NCBI RefSeq assembly: GCF_002810445.1
Contig: NZ_NEXS01000005.1
Span: forward strand, 119,170 to 183,169
Reading direction: 5' to 3'
Length of the DNA: 64,000 bases
Source: Advenella sp. S44
Lineage (GTDB): Bacteria > Pseudomonadota > Gammaproteobacteria > Burkholderiales > Burkholderiaceae_B
Part shown: positions 18,859 through 28,696 of the stretch, one piece after another
How positions within the stretch are numbered: position 1 is the first letter of the stretch
Layout of the letters: every line of letters begins with the position of its first letter
Program-made: the position numbers and the translations under genes
The notes under the pieces: model-generated
Databases searched by the model: none
Told to the model about the DNA's origin: nothing
What the model saw: the letters and a program-made list of their open reading frames with translations, nothing else

Positions 18859-21456
18859 TCAGCCCGTAACCTCAATGTTTTCGCGGCTGAACACAAAGGC
18901 ATCGTCTTTGACGTCGACCAATACCGTATCGCCAGGCGCGAACTGACCCTCCAGAATTTTTCTGGCCATGCTATTTTCAACATGTTGTTGAATTGCACGT
19001 TTCAAAGGTCTAGCACCGAACACCGGGTCAAATCCGCTTTTGGCCAGCATGGCCAATGCCGCATCAGAAATATGCAAATGCATATCCTGACCCGCCATGC
19101 GCGTTGCCAGACGATCCAGCTGTATTCGCGCGATAGAGGATATCTGCGAACTATCCAGCGAGTGAAATACGACCACCTCATCAATGCGGTTCAGGAATTC
19201 AGGCCGGAATGCCTGTTTGACGTCTTCCCATACCACTTCCTTGATCGCATCATAAGACTCACCGGCCATACTCTGGATATGATGCGAGCCCAGGTTCGAG
19301 GTCATCACAATCACGGTATTGCGAAAATCGACCGTTCGCCCCTGCCCGTCAGTCAACCTGCCATCATCCAGAACCTGCAGCAGAATATTGAAGACATCAG
19401 GATGAGCCTTTTCCACCTCATCCAGCAAAATGACACTGTATGGCTTGCGACGAACCGCTTCAGTCAGATAACCGCCTTCCTCATAGCCCACATAGCCGGG
19501 AGGCGCGCCAATCAGCCGGGCCACGGAGTGCTTTTCCATGAATTCGCTCATATCGATGCGAACCAGATGCTCTTCTGAGTCGAACAAGAAGCCGGCCAGC
19601 GCTTTGGTCAGCTCGGTTTTACCCACCCCAGTTGGGCCCAGGAACAAAAAGGATCCATAAGGCCGTGAGGGATCAGACAATCCGGCGCGTGAACGCCGGA
19701 TCGCATCAGCAACCAGCGTGACCGCTTCGTCCTGTCCTACCACCCGCTTGTGCAGGAAATCTTCCATAGCCAGCAGTTTTTCCCGCTCGCCCTGCATCAT
19801 TTTGGATACGGGAATACCTGTGGCACGCGATACCACTTCTGCAATTTCCTCGGCCCCCACTTCGGTCCGAAGCAAACGAGGCTTCTCCTTGGTAGACTCT
19901 TCCGATTCGGCCGCCTTCAGGCGACCTTCAAGTTCCGGCAAACGGCTGTATTGCAGCTCAGCCAATTGCTCGTACTGACCCTTGCGCTGAAACTCTGCCA
20001 TCTGCGCCCTGACCTTCTCGATCTCTTCCTTGATCGATTGCGCGCCCTGCACTGCCGCTTTCTCAGATTTCCAGATCTCTTCGTAATCATTGTACTCGCG
20101 TTGCAGTTTCTCAAGTTCATCTTCAATGACCTTGAGCCTGCGGGCTGAGGCATCGTCCGTTTCTCTGCGCACGGCCTCGCGTTCGATCTTCAGCTGAATA
20201 ATGCGACGATCCAAACGATCCATCACTTCAGGCTTTGAGTCGATTTCCATGCGGATACGCGCAGCGGCTTCGTCGATCAGGTCAATGGCCTTGTCGGGCA
20301 GGAAGCGGTCGGTGATATAACGATTGGACAGCTCTGCTGCCGCCACAATAGCCGGGTCGGTGATATCAACGCCATGATGCAGTTCATAGCGCTCCTGCAA
20401 GCCGCGCAATATGGCAATTGTGGACTCAACATCGGGTTCGTTTACCAGCACTTTCTGGAAACGCCGTTCCAGCGCCGCGTCTTTCTCAATGTACTTGCGG
20501 TACTCGTCTAATGTGGTTGCGCCTATGCAATGCAACTCGCCACGCGAGAGCGCAGGTTTGAGCATATTGCCCGCGTCCATGGCGCCTTCAGCCTTGCCGG
20601 CCCCGACCATAGTGTGAAGCTCGTCGATAAAGACAATATTGCTGCCATCGTCCTGGGCCAGCTCCTTGAGCACCGCCTTGAGGCGTTCCTCAAATTCACC
20701 ACGATATTTGGCGCCGGCCAGCAATGCAGCCAGATCCAGCGACAACACGCGTTTGCCACGCAGGGTTTCGGGCACTTCATCGTTGATAATGCGCTGCGCC
20801 AGCCCTTCGACGATCGCCGTTTTACCCACACCGGGCTCGCCGATCAGCACCGGGTTGTTTTTGGTGCGACGCTGCAGGATCTGGATTGCACGGCGAATTT
20901 CGTCATCTCGGCCAATAACGGGATCCAGCTTGCCCGCGCGAGCTCTTTCGGTCAGGTCCGTCGTATATTTTTGCAATGCCTGACGGTTGCTCTCGCCTTC
21001 CTGGTCCTGGACCGCAGCGCCGCCGCGGACCGCCTCGATAGCCGCTTCCAGGGCCTTTTTCTGCAGGCCCGAGTCGCGCAGGATTCGCCCTGCCTCGCCT
21101 TTGTCGTCGGCCACGGCCAGCAAAAACAATTCACTTGCAATAAAAGCATCGCCGCGCCGGGCCGCTTCCTTGTCGGTCGCAGTAAGCAGTGCATTGAGCT
21201 CGCGGCTGATCTGCACATTGCCATCACCGCCCTGCACCTGCGGCAGCGACTTGATAGCGCTATCCAGCGCCGGGCCGACACGGTTGACGGCAACGCCGGC
21301 GCGCGCCAGCAAACTGCCGGCGCCGCTGTCGGTATCGTTCAGTAGTGCCGATACCACATGGACCGGTTCGATGTATTGATTATCGTTGCGCCCCGCAAGA
21401 CTTTGGGCATCAGCAAGCGCCTGTTGAAATTTCGTGGTTAATTTGTCAAATCTCAT
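18859..21456 (-). CDS. clpB: ATP-dependent disaggregase ClpB
   Basis: ClpB (865 aa) is a Hsp100 ring ATPase that works with DnaK to pull proteins out of aggregates. In order: N-terminal substrate domain ([14 protein letters not shown]), first AAA+ domain with Walker A GEPGVGKT near residue 205, the coiled-coil middle domain that defines ClpB ([21 protein letters not shown] onward), and second AAA+ domain with Walker A GPTGVGKT near residue 603. ATG 21456 matches the family start; an open frame extends 22 codons farther into the promoter. A candidate sigma-32 promoter lies just upstream. Confidence 0.97.
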   Translation of the reverse strand: MRFDKLTTKFQQALADAQSLAGRNDNQYIEPVHVVSALLNDTDSGAGSLLARAGVAVNRVGPALDSAIKSLPQVQGGDGNVQISRELNALLTATDKEAARRGDAFIASELFLLAVADDKGEAGRILRDSGLQKKALEAAIEAVRGGAAVQDQEGESNRQALQKYTTDLTERARAGKLDPVIGRDDEIRRAIQILQRRTKNNPVLIGEPGVGKTAIVEGLAQRIINDEVPETLRGKRVLSLDLAALLAGAKYRGEFEERLKAVLKELAQDDGSNIVFIDELHTMVGAGKAEGAMDAGNMLKPALSRGELHCIGATTLDEYRKYIEKDAALERRFQKVLVNEPDVESTIAILRGLQERYELHHGVDITDPAIVAAAELSNRYITDRFLPDKAIDLIDEAAARIRMEIDSKPEVMDRLDRRIIQLKIEREAVRRETDDASARRLKVIEDELEKLQREYNDYEEIWKSEKAAVQGAQSIKEEIEKVRAQMAEFQRKGQYEQLAELQYSRLPELEGRLKAAESEESTKEKPRLLRTEVGAEEIAEVVSRATGIPVSKMMQGEREKLLAMEDFLHKRVVGQDEAVTLVADAIRRSRAGLSDPSRPYGSFLFLGPTGVGKTELTKALAGFLFDSEEHLVRIDMSEFMEKHSVARLIGAPPGYVGYEEGGYLTEAVRRKPYSVILLDEVEKAHPDVFNILLQVLDDGRLTDGQGRTVDFRNTVIVMTSNLGSHHIQSMAGESYDAIKEVVWEDVKQAFRPEFLNRIDEVVVFHSLDSSQISSIARIQLDRLATRMAGQDMHLHISDAALAMLAKSGFDPVFGARPLKRAIQQHVENSMARKILEGQFAPGDTVLVDVKDDAFVFSRENIEVTG

Positions 21457-21512
21457 GATTGTTCCCATGTCATTCATTACGGCCATGCATATATGGCCAG
21501 GTTGCTTAATAC

Positions 21513-21538
21513 ATAATGGCAACTACCCACATTTCAAG
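21513..21538 (-). promoter_or_regulatory. candidate sigma-32 heat-shock promoter of clpB
   Basis: On the minus strand CTTGAAA is followed 12 bases later by CCATTATGT, close to the sigma-32 pattern CTTGAAA-N(11-16)-CCCCATNT. It lies about 60-80 bases before the clpB ATG. Confidence 0.55.
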
Positions 21539-21639
21539 ATGTAATACAACAGCGTTTTTGACCAAAGATAAAGAACGTCGCCCGAACACAGTACCACAGC
21601 CGGTACAATCAATTTTTCAACTGCTTTGATTGACGTTCA

Positions 21640-22287
21640 ATGAATTCAGGCGTTACCCACACCGCTGTACGTGCTCCGATAATGACCCCTGGCAACGACC
21701 TGCTGCCCCAGTGTGCTGTTCTGGACACCTGTGTCCTGATGTCAACCGTCCTTAAAAATTTGTTGCTGCGCCTGGCGCAATCGGGCATGTTCGAGCCGGT
21801 ATGGGCCGACTATATCGGACAGGAATGGCGTCGCAATGCCAGCCGCGTATGGACCGTGTCCGACGACGAAATCTCCCTGCTATGGCAGGACATGCAAACC
21901 GCATTCCCCCGCGCCGATATGGGGATTGTGAGCGCCTTTGAAACCGGCCTGACCAAAAGCGATCCCAAGGACTGGCATGTTATTGCCGCCGGCCGTGCCG
22001 CGCTGACCTTATACCCGGGTCGTTCTGTATGTATTCTGACCCGAAATCTGAGGGACTTCAACCGCAGCGAGCTGCGTCTGCTCGGATTGTCCCTGTACGA
22101 GCCCGACCAGTTCCTGATCAAATGCTACGAACGGGACCCAGACCGGTTCATGCAATTGCTGGACCGGGTTCCGGACGATGCCGTCAAAATCGGCCGACCG
22201 CGTGAGCCGCTGCAGACCGTTCTGAAGCGAGAACGCCTGTTTCGCCTGAATAACCTGATCAAGCACGATGCCGATGCGGCCGCCTGA
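21640..22287 (+). CDS. PIN-domain protein
   Basis: A 215-aa protein with a PIN-type nuclease fold: the first acidic residue in AVLDTCVLMS (about residues 26-35), a second acidic cluster in KSDPKDWHVIAAG and the TRNLRDF strand that closes the fold. PIN proteins cleave RNA, often as toxins. This one is longer than VapC toxins (about 130 aa), has a C-terminal helical tail and no small antitoxin gene beside it, so it may be a housekeeping PIN protein rather than a toxin. It is divergent from clpB. Substrate unknown. Confidence 0.8.
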   Translation: MNSGVTHTAVRAPIMTPGNDLLPQCAVLDTCVLMSTVLKNLLLRLAQSGMFEPVWADYIGQEWRRNASRVWTVSDDEISLLWQDMQTAFPRADMGIVSAFETGLTKSDPKDWHVIAAGRAALTLYPGRSVCILTRNLRDFNRSELRLLGLSLYEPDQFLIKCYERDPDRFMQLLDRVPDDAVKIGRPREPLQTVLKRERLFRLNNLIKHDADAAA

Positions 22288-22386
22288 TCAATGCGTATGC
22301 TATCGGGCAACACGGCAATACCGCTGTCTGATCAATGGGTCTGCTGCAACACCATCTCTTAAAAACAGTCATGAAGGACACTTGCC

Positions 22387-23172
22387 ATGTGCATCATCTA
22401 TCTGTCTATTGCTAAAGATCCCGACTGGCCACTGTATATCGCGGCCAACCGTGACGAATTTCATGCCAGGCCGACGCGGGCAGCCGCGCCATGGGATGCC
22501 AATCATGATATTTTTTCCGGGCTTGACCAAAGCGGTGGCGGAACCTGGCTGGCGATCAACCGTAACGGTCGCTTTGGCATGCTCACCAACTTTCGCGACC
22601 CGTCGGGTGTCATCTCGCAAGCACCGACCCGGGGTCTGCTGGTAAGCGATTTTGTCGACGGCGATATGACTGCCGGCGACTATGCCGAACGCGCATGGAA
22701 AAACGGCAGCGCTTATAACGGCTTCAACCTGATCGTAGGCGATGTGTCCGAGGTTTACTATACCGGTAACCGCCACGATGCCCCACCCCAAAAACTGGCG
22801 CCTGGCAGCTATATATTGTCCAACCATCTGCTGGATACCCCGTGGCCCAAAGCCGAACGCCTGCGCCACGGACTGGATGCGCTAACGCCCGACTGTGGCC
22901 CCGATGCTCTGCAGCAGGTATTTGCGCTGCTTAAAGATACGACGCCAGCGCCCGACGAAGCCTTGCCGTCTACCGGCATCGCACTGGAGCGCGAACGTCT
23001 GTTGAGCAGCCCATTTATCATCAGCGAAGACTATGGCACCCGCTGCTCCACCATTATTGCAGTCGATCGCGCGGGCGAGGCCATCTTCAGCGAACTGAGC
23101 TATGCGCCCGATGCGACGCAAACCGGCCGCCGCGACTGGTCGTTCAGCATGCTCGCCCCGTATCGCTATTGA
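22387..23172 (+). CDS. NRDE family (TANGO2-like) protein
   Basis: A 261-aa member of the NRDE/DUF833 family, named for the motif seen here at IAANRDEFHARPT (residues 19-31). It also has GGGTWLAINRNGRFGMLTNFRD and FNLIVGD, typical of the N-terminal-nucleophile-like fold. The start MCIIYLS places Cys at position 2, as in the family, where Cys2 would become the N-terminal nucleophile after Met removal. Eukaryotic TANGO2 has been tied to heme and lipid handling; the bacterial role is not settled. AAGGA precedes the ATG. It follows the PIN gene with 99 bases between. Confidence 0.85.
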   Translation: MCIIYLSIAKDPDWPLYIAANRDEFHARPTRAAAPWDANHDIFSGLDQSGGGTWLAINRNGRFGMLTNFRDPSGVISQAPTRGLLVSDFVDGDMTAGDYAERAWKNGSAYNGFNLIVGDVSEVYYTGNRHDAPPQKLAPGSYILSNHLLDTPWPKAERLRHGLDALTPDCGPDALQQVFALLKDTTPAPDEALPSTGIALERERLLSSPFIISEDYGTRCSTIIAVDRAGEAIFSELSYAPDATQTGRRDWSFSMLAPYRY

Positions 23173-23244
23173 TTGCGCAGCGCCCTGGCATTGGCGGTAC
23201 AATGAACGGGTTAACCACTCAATCTGACACTGTACGCGCAAGCC

Positions 23245-24177
23245 ATGGATCGTTTCACCCAATTGGAAAGTTTTGTCGCCGTTGCCACGCTTGGCACCCT
23301 CTCGGCTGCAGCCAAGCAGCACGGCATTGCACCTGCCATGATGGGCCGACGCATCGATGCGCTGGAAGAGCGCCTTGGGGTGAAATTGCTGATTCGTTCC
23401 ACGCGCAAGCTCACCCTCACACCGGAAGGCCACGCCTTTGTCGAAGAAGCCCAACGCATACTAAAGGACCTGGCTGAAACCGAGAGCCAGATTACCCAGG
23501 GCAAAGTCAAAATTGCCGGCCCATTGCGCTTGACTGCGCCAGCCGGCTTCGGAAGGCAGCATGTGGCCCCGCATATTCCGGATTTTTGCCGTCGTCATCC
23601 CGACATCCGCGTCACGCTGGATCTGACCGACAGAATCATCGATATGTTCGAAGAACAGTATGACTGCGCCATCCGCATTGGCGATCTGCCGGACTCGCAG
23701 CTGATAGCCCTGAAATTGGCCGAAAACCGCCGCGTCGTGGTCGCCTCTCCCGCCTACCTTGAACGCTTCGGCACGCCAAAGGTGCCGGCTGACCTGGTCA
23801 AGCACGAGTGTCTGTCTTTCGGACCGCAAGGCAGCCAAAGCAAGGGATGGCTGTTCAGGGAAAAAGGCAACAACACGCAGGCTTTCAAACCCACCGGCAG
23901 GCTCGCCTGTTCCGATGGCAGTGTGCTGCACGAATGGGCGCTGCACGGGTTCGGCCTGTCATGGCGGTCCTTATGGGAGGTGCAGGCCGATCTGAATGCC
24001 GGCCGACTGGTCACGGTGCTGGACGATTACGCAACCTCGCCCAACGGGATATATGCCGTGCTACCCAACCGCAAGCACCTGCCGCAGCGAACCCGCAGCT
24101 TTATTGATATGCTCAAGCAACATTACGCGACCGACGGGTATTGGGACGCGCTGACCCATCCGGCAACGCCGGTCTGA
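23245..24177 (+). CDS. LysR-family transcriptional regulator
   Basis: A 310-aa LysR regulator: N-terminal winged helix-turn-helix (FTQLESFVAVATLGTLSAAAKQ...MMGRRIDALEERLG) and a C-terminal periplasmic-binding-protein-like effector domain from about residue 90. The HTH contains the unusual HGIAPAMMGRRI in place of the common TQPALSRQI, seen in the LTTR subgroup that includes AaeR-like regulators. The next gene is convergent and the previous one is co-directional 72 bases away, so its target is not clear from context. Confidence 0.92.
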   Translation: MDRFTQLESFVAVATLGTLSAAAKQHGIAPAMMGRRIDALEERLGVKLLIRSTRKLTLTPEGHAFVEEAQRILKDLAETESQITQGKVKIAGPLRLTAPAGFGRQHVAPHIPDFCRRHPDIRVTLDLTDRIIDMFEEQYDCAIRIGDLPDSQLIALKLAENRRVVVASPAYLERFGTPKVPADLVKHECLSFGPQGSQSKGWLFREKGNNTQAFKPTGRLACSDGSVLHEWALHGFGLSWRSLWEVQADLNAGRLVTVLDDYATSPNGIYAVLPNRKHLPQRTRSFIDMLKQHYATDGYWDALTHPATPV

Positions 24178-24218
24178 GCTCTCGGCGCGGCATGCACGTC
24201 AGGTGCCTGCCGCAACCG

Positions 24219-25025
24219 CTATTTTGCGTCGGCTAACAGATCGTCCGGCAGATCAGTGCCGTGATATTTCTTGAAAATCGTATTCAATTGGCCATTTTTC
24301 AAGTTCTCGCGTACCAGTTCATTGATTTTTTCCTTCAGTTCAGGGTTGTTGCGCGCCACGCCGATACCCATTTTTGACGTGGACATCACAACCTTGATAT
24401 CCAGGGCCTTGGCCGGATCCTTTTTATTGAGTGCGGCAATAATCGAAGGCGCAGTCGAAAAAATACTCGCCTGACCGCTGGTGATCGCGGTAATGGCGGT
24501 CGCATCGTTTTCAAAACGCACAATATTGGTTCCCGGTGGCGCCAGCCTGGTCACGTTCTGGTCATTGGTGGTGCCCCGCGCCGTGACCACAGTCTTGCCT
24601 GCCAGATCTTCCATCTGCTTGATGGGAGCATCCTTGGGCGCCCCAATCACCGACTGGATCACCGCATAAGGTACGGAAAAATCAACTACCTTGGCGCGCT
24701 CAGGCGTAATCGACAAACTTGAAATCACAATATCGGCCTTATTGGTAAGCAGAAATGGAATCCGATTGGCCTGGGTGGTTGGGACAATTTGCAACTTGAC
24801 GCCCAAGTCCTTTGCCAGCAGATTGGCCGTTTCAACGTCTGAACCCACCTCCTTCATGGCGTCGTTCTTCATGCCGTACGGCGGAGCGCTCAGATCAATG
24901 GCGACCCGCAACACTTTCTGCTGCATGATTTGTTCCAGCGTATTGGCACCGGCGGGCGCCGCCGTGCCCAGCAGCGCCGTGCCAATGGTCATTGCCGCTA
25001 TTGCGGGCTTAAGTGAATAAATCAT
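24219..25025 (-). CDS. polar amino-acid-type ABC transporter, substrate-binding protein
   Basis: A 268-aa periplasmic receptor of the SBP family 3 (amino-acid/opine type). Signal peptide: MIYSLKPAIAAMTIGTALLGTAAPAGA. Mature part starts NTLEQIMQQKVLRVAID and carries the family segments PYGMKNDAMKEVGSDVETANLLAKDL and VDFSVPYAV. It is last in the minus-strand set permease-permease-ATPase-receptor, separated from the ATPase gene by about 210 bases filled with tandem repeats. The ligand is unknown; the neighbouring dehydratase raises the chance that it is a sugar acid or hydroxy-amino acid rather than a plain amino acid. Confidence 0.92.
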   Translation of the reverse strand: MIYSLKPAIAAMTIGTALLGTAAPAGANTLEQIMQQKVLRVAIDLSAPPYGMKNDAMKEVGSDVETANLLAKDLGVKLQIVPTTQANRIPFLLTNKADIVISSLSITPERAKVVDFSVPYAVIQSVIGAPKDAPIKQMEDLAGKTVVTARGTTNDQNVTRLAPPGTNIVRFENDATAITAITSGQASIFSTAPSIIAALNKKDPAKALDIKVVMSTSKMGIGVARNNPELKEKINELVRENLKNGQLNTIFKKYHGTDLPDDLLADAK

Positions 25026-25087
25026 TATTGTCTCCTGAGTGGAATATTGTTTTATTACGAATCAACAAAAAAGTACGTTTTAGTTTT

Positions 25088-25231
25088 AATAAAGCGCCCG
25101 CTTAGCCTATAGCGCAGACGGGATCAAAGAGTCGGTTCAGCTGCTTAACCGCACGCCGGATTAAAGAGTCGGCTTAGCTCCTTTACTGCAGACCGAATGA
25201 AAGCGGCCGTTCAGCATCTTTACTGCAATCA
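25088..25231. repeat. decayed 37-base tandem repeats between ATPase and receptor genes
   Basis: Three 37-base units follow each other: 25121-25157, 25158-25194 and 25195-25231, each opening GGATYAAAGAGTCGG or a drifted form and running into a CTKCTTWACYGCA-like half. A more decayed unit precedes them (25088-25120), and the ATPase stop lies in the start of a further unit. The array separates the transporter's ATPase and receptor genes. Confidence 0.88.
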
Positions 25232-25234
25232 GGA

Positions 25235-26131
25235 TTACAGACCGTTATCCAGAAAATGCTTTAACTCAGGGGTTTGAGGATGACGGAGCATATCCGGCCC
25301 GCCCTGTTCATGGATTTTTCCCTGGAACATATAAACAATGCGATGCGCAACCTTCATGGCAAATGCCATTTCGTGCGTCACCAGCACCATCGTCATTCCT
25401 TCGCGCGCCAATTTCTCAATCACACGCAATACCTCGCCGGTGAGCTGTGGGTCCAGCGCAGAGGTCACCTCATCGAACAACATGAGTTTGGGGCCCATGG
25501 CCAGTGAGCGGGCAATCGCAACACGTTGCTGCTGCCCGCCCGAGAGCTGTTCCGGATACATCTGACTTTTCTCAGACAGGCCAACCTGCGCCAGTACGGT
25601 TTGGGCAATTTCCTTTGCCTGGCCCTTGCCCATTTTTTTGACCGACGTCAGCGCAAGTGTGATATTGCGCTCTACAGTCAGATGCGGAAACAGGTTATAG
25701 CTTTGAAAGACAATACCGACATCCTGACGCAGCATCTTCAGATCGGATTTGGGGATATCGGCGCCGAAGGTGTGTCCGCATACGGTTACCGATCCCTTAT
25801 CGATCTGCTCCAGATGGTCCATGCAGCGCAGCGCCGTGCTCTTGCCAGAACCGCTCTGGCCAATAATGGCAATAATTTCGCCGGGCCTGACGCTAAGGTC
25901 TATTCCCTTGAGTACGTGATTGTCTCCAAACCACTTATGGACATTGTCCAGACGCACAATGTCATTTGAAATAGCACTGCTCTGGCTGGCAAGCTCGGCG
26001 GACACCATGTCATTTGAAATAGCAGCGCCCGGATCAACAACCCCGGCAGGATCTGACTGAACGCCAAACGTAGCGGCGACGTTACTGCCGCTACGGATCG
26101 GTGGCGGCGGCTGCGAAGGCACTGAGTTCAT
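25235..26131 (-). CDS. polar amino-acid-type ABC transporter, ATP-binding protein
   Basis: A GlnQ-like ABC ATPase of 298 aa. From about residue 58 it is standard: VRLDNVHKWFGDNHVLKG, Walker A GQSGSGKST, Q-loop VGIVFQSYNLFPHLT, signature LSGGQQQR, Walker B LMLFDEVTSALDP, and the switch His in VTHEM. The first 57 residues are extra relative to the usual 240-aa form and contain an in-frame duplication (AISND at two places, DNA copies 25959-25976 and 26007-26024, 48 bases apart). Translation could also begin inside this extension. It energises the two permeases upstream in the operon. Confidence 0.94.
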   Translation of the reverse strand: MNSVPSQPPPPIRSGSNVAATFGVQSDPAGVVDPGAAISNDMVSAELASQSSAISNDIVRLDNVHKWFGDNHVLKGIDLSVRPGEIIAIIGQSGSGKSTALRCMDHLEQIDKGSVTVCGHTFGADIPKSDLKMLRQDVGIVFQSYNLFPHLTVERNITLALTSVKKMGKGQAKEIAQTVLAQVGLSEKSQMYPEQLSGGQQQRVAIARSLAMGPKLMLFDEVTSALDPQLTGEVLRVIEKLAREGMTMVLVTHEMAFAMKVAHRIVYMFQGKIHEQGGPDMLRHPQTPELKHFLDNGL

Positions 26132-26159
26132 AACTGGCTCCTTATTGTGATTTTGCCGT

Positions 26160-26807
26160 TCAGCCGCGAGACACGTTCAGCTTACGCTCCAGCTTCAGGC
26201 TCAGGCGCGACAACGGATAACAAATAATAAAATACAAGACCGCGGCAAGCCCGAAGTAAAGAAATGGCTGGAACGTCGCGTTATTGAGGATTTTCGCGTT
26301 ATAGGACAGTTCGGCAAAACCGATAACCAAAGAAGCGATCGAGGTGTTTTTCACGATCTGCACCAAGAATCCTACGGTGGGCGGCACGGCAATACGCAGT
26401 GCCTGCGGCAAAATCACCTGGAACATACGCTGAAGGCGGCTCAGGCCGAGGCACTCTGCAGCTTCCCACTGGTTTTTCGGCACCGACTCGATGCAGCCGC
26501 GCCAGATTTCACCCAGAAATGCCGATGACTGAATGCTCAAGGCGAGCACGGCAGCCGTCAGCGCCGGTACCGACGTAAAGCCCAGGATGGTGGGGCCGTA
26601 AAAACAGACGCCCATCAGCACCAGTAGCGGCGTCCCCTGAATCGCTTGAATGTAGGTAAAGGCCGCGCCGCGGACAATGGGATTGCCAGACACGCGCATC
26701 AGTGCGATCACCAGCCCCACTGCACTGGCAAACAGAAATGTCAGGACGGACAGTACAAAGGTGCCCCAAGCCCCCTGCAACAGAAAAACCAACTGTTCAT
26801 GATTCAT
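26160..26807 (-). CDS. polar amino-acid-type ABC transporter, permease 2
   Basis: A 215-aa inner-membrane permease of the HisMQ type. The EAA loop reads QWEAAECLGLSRLQRMFQVILPQALRIAVPP, where the ATPase docks, and about five helices are visible. ATG 26807 (MNHEQLVFLLQGAWGTF) is preceded by a GGAG-type ribosome site and lies 16 bases after the stop of permease 1; a longer frame would overlap that gene. Confidence 0.92.
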   Translation of the reverse strand: MNHEQLVFLLQGAWGTFVLSVLTFLFASAVGLVIALMRVSGNPIVRGAAFTYIQAIQGTPLLVLMGVCFYGPTILGFTSVPALTAAVLALSIQSSAFLGEIWRGCIESVPKNQWEAAECLGLSRLQRMFQVILPQALRIAVPPTVGFLVQIVKNTSIASLVIGFAELSYNAKILNNATFQPFLYFGLAAVLYFIICYPLSRLSLKLERKLNVSRG

Positions 26808-26823
26808 CGTTCGGCGCTCCGAT

Positions 26824-27507
26824 TCAAAGCAACGTGCCCAGGCGACGCCTGCGTACAAAAAGCAACTTGGCCAACATCCAGAAAATAGCCCGGACCATCA
26901 GCGACATGGCCAGATAGATCCCCCAGAGAACGATAAACACTTCGAAATTGCGGAATGTCATGGATTGCACCTGACCCGACACACCGAACAAATCTTCGGT
27001 CCCTACCGCTGACAGCACACTGGTCACCAGCATGAGCAAAATAAATTGGCTGGTAAGGGCCGGATACACCCGTTCGAGGGCCGGCACCAGGATAATATGC
27101 CAGTACACCTGCAAAGGCGATAACCCCAGGCACTCGCCGGCTTCGCGCTGGCTGCGCGGCACCGATTCAATACCGGCCCGCACAATCTCACAGGTGTAGG
27201 CGGTAATATTGATGACAAGCGCAAGAATGGCGCCGACCAGAATCGGCATGGTCAGCCCCACGCTAGACATACCGAAAATCAGAAAATAGCTTTGGATGAT
27301 CAGTGGCGTATTGCGAATAATTTCGACATAGGCGCCGACCGTTTTGCTAAGCCACGAAATCGACGAACTGCGGGCGATCGCACACATGACCCCCAGAATA
27401 AACCCGGCCAACGTGGACCAGAACGACATGACAACTGTCGTGCGTGCCCCTTCAAGGAAAAACTGCCAGTACGCAAAGACAGAGCTGAAATCGAATTCAT
27501 AAGTCAT
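26824..27507 (-). CDS. polar amino-acid-type ABC transporter, permease 1
   Basis: A 227-aa HisMQ-type permease and first gene of the ABC operon. The ATPase-docking loop reads SQREAGECLGLSPLQVYWHIILVPALERVYP. ATG 27507 (MTYEFDFSSVFAYWQF) fits the family; 21 further codons upstream look like leader DNA. The start faces the GntR gene across 162 bases that carry two operator-like palindromes, so the transporter is probably under control of that regulator. Confidence 0.92.
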   Translation of the reverse strand: MTYEFDFSSVFAYWQFFLEGARTTVVMSFWSTLAGFILGVMCAIARSSSISWLSKTVGAYVEIIRNTPLIIQSYFLIFGMSSVGLTMPILVGAILALVINITAYTCEIVRAGIESVPRSQREAGECLGLSPLQVYWHIILVPALERVYPALTSQFILLMLVTSVLSAVGTEDLFGVSGQVQSMTFRNFEVFIVLWGIYLAMSLMVRAIFWMLAKLLFVRRRRLGTLL

Positions 27508-27556
27508 GTCTGATCCGCTTTTGACCTTAGTGAAGTAAGACATCCTACACGCACTA

Positions 27557-27620
27557 ATTGGTAAAACCACTTATAGAAAACCCTATGAAATGTCTATCTA
27601 CGCCACAATTGGTTTGACCA
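27557..27620. promoter_or_regulatory. paired GntR/FadR-type operators
   Basis: Two near-identical palindromes: ATTGGTAAAACCACTTA starting at 27557 and ATTGGTTTGACCACTTAA starting at 27608. Each contains TGGT-N3-ACCA, which fits the FadR-subfamily GntR pattern TNGTNNNACNA. They are 51 bases apart (about five helical turns) and lie between the ABC operon and the GntR gene. Confidence 0.85.
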
Positions 27621-27669
27621 CTTAAGTTGAATCCCCTATATTGGGTTTAATTGGATTTCAATTGAAAAT

Positions 27670-28653
27670 ATGACTACCGACATGTCTTCCCCGTCGCGCA
27701 AAATAGCGGCAAGAGCCTATCTGCAGACTGCTGCGCAATTGCGTACGGTTATCGCCGATTTGCAACTGGACCCCGGCGCTCGCCTGCCGTCGGAAAGAGA
27801 ACTTGCACAACAGTTGGGGGTATCGCGCCCAACGCTGCGCGAAGCACTGATCGTTCTGGAACTACAGGACGAGGTTGAAATTCGCATCGGCTCGGGCATC
27901 TACGTTAAAAATAACGCCGTTCATACAGCGTCAGCGGGACAGCGGGACAATACCAGCGCAGGACGGGTAGACAATGCTCGTGCGGGACAGACGGGCGAAA
28001 TCGGCTCAGGACGGGTGGACAATGCCAACGCAGAAGAGCCAGCCAATACCGGCGCCAGCAATGCACATGGTATGGATTCGCCGCAAGCGGATCAGCCGGT
28101 AACAGACCCGCCTGTCAATACCCGTCTGGCTCTGACGCAAGATATATCGTTAGCCGATCCGGACAGCACTCCTGATGCCCACGCGGCCCTGATGCTGCAC
28201 AGCATTGCCGAAGACAGCCCGAAAGAAGTCAACCAAATGCGCTATTTTCTGGAATCTGCCGTGGCTGCCGAAGCGGCCCGGTTCATGTCGGCCGATCTGC
28301 GTAAAACATTGCGAAAGAGCCTGACCGACATGCAGACGGCAATGGCGCAAAGCGATTTGTCGACCAATGCCCGCATGGCCGATGCAGACCGGCTTTTTCA
28401 TACGACACTGGCGCAAAGCTCGGACAATCAACTAGTCATACAAACCATTACCAGCCTGTTCGATCAGCGCTACCGGCCGATCGCACGCACCATGCACCGG
28501 CATTTTGACGACCAGCAGGCCTGGCTGGCGGCCATGCAGGAGCATGAGCAAATCTGCCAGGCGATCGAAGAGCGCGACCCGTTGCAGGCGCAGGCCGCCA
28601 TGCAACGCCATTTGACCCGCGCCCACCAGCGCCTGATGACCATCATCGGCTAA
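27670..28653 (+). CDS. FadR-subfamily GntR regulator with an inserted linker
   Basis: A 327-aa regulator: winged helix DNA-binding domain (AQLRTVIADLQLDPGARLPSERELAQQLGVSRPTLREAL, about residues 16-60) and an all-helical FCD effector domain near residues 180-320 (FLESAVAAEAARF...LFHTTLAQSSDNQLV...QEHEQICQAIEERD). Between them lie about 85 residues of Ala/Gly/Asn/Asp-rich linker with a repeated GRVDNA motif (DNA copies at 27959 and 28007, 48 bases apart). FadR-type proteins are usually about 240 aa, so the linker is an insertion. It probably represses both the ABC operon and the downstream dehydratase through the paired operators. Confidence 0.9.
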   Translation: MTTDMSSPSRKIAARAYLQTAAQLRTVIADLQLDPGARLPSERELAQQLGVSRPTLREALIVLELQDEVEIRIGSGIYVKNNAVHTASAGQRDNTSAGRVDNARAGQTGEIGSGRVDNANAEEPANTGASNAHGMDSPQADQPVTDPPVNTRLALTQDISLADPDSTPDAHAALMLHSIAEDSPKEVNQMRYFLESAVAAEAARFMSADLRKTLRKSLTDMQTAMAQSDLSTNARMADADRLFHTTLAQSSDNQLVIQTITSLFDQRYRPIARTMHRHFDDQQAWLAAMQEHEQICQAIEERDPLQAQAAMQRHLTRAHQRLMTIIG

Positions 28654-28696
28654 CACACGACCAATTATTGCTTAAAATGAAATCCAGGGGGATCCA

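Noticed and set aside
21481..21498. Palindrome GGCCAT...ATGGCC in the clpB leader
   Set aside because: Short and between promoter and start; no known operator matches, and chance is likely.
21640..22287. PIN protein as toxin of a VapBC pair
   Set aside because: No antitoxin-sized gene adjoins it and the protein is longer than VapC toxins.
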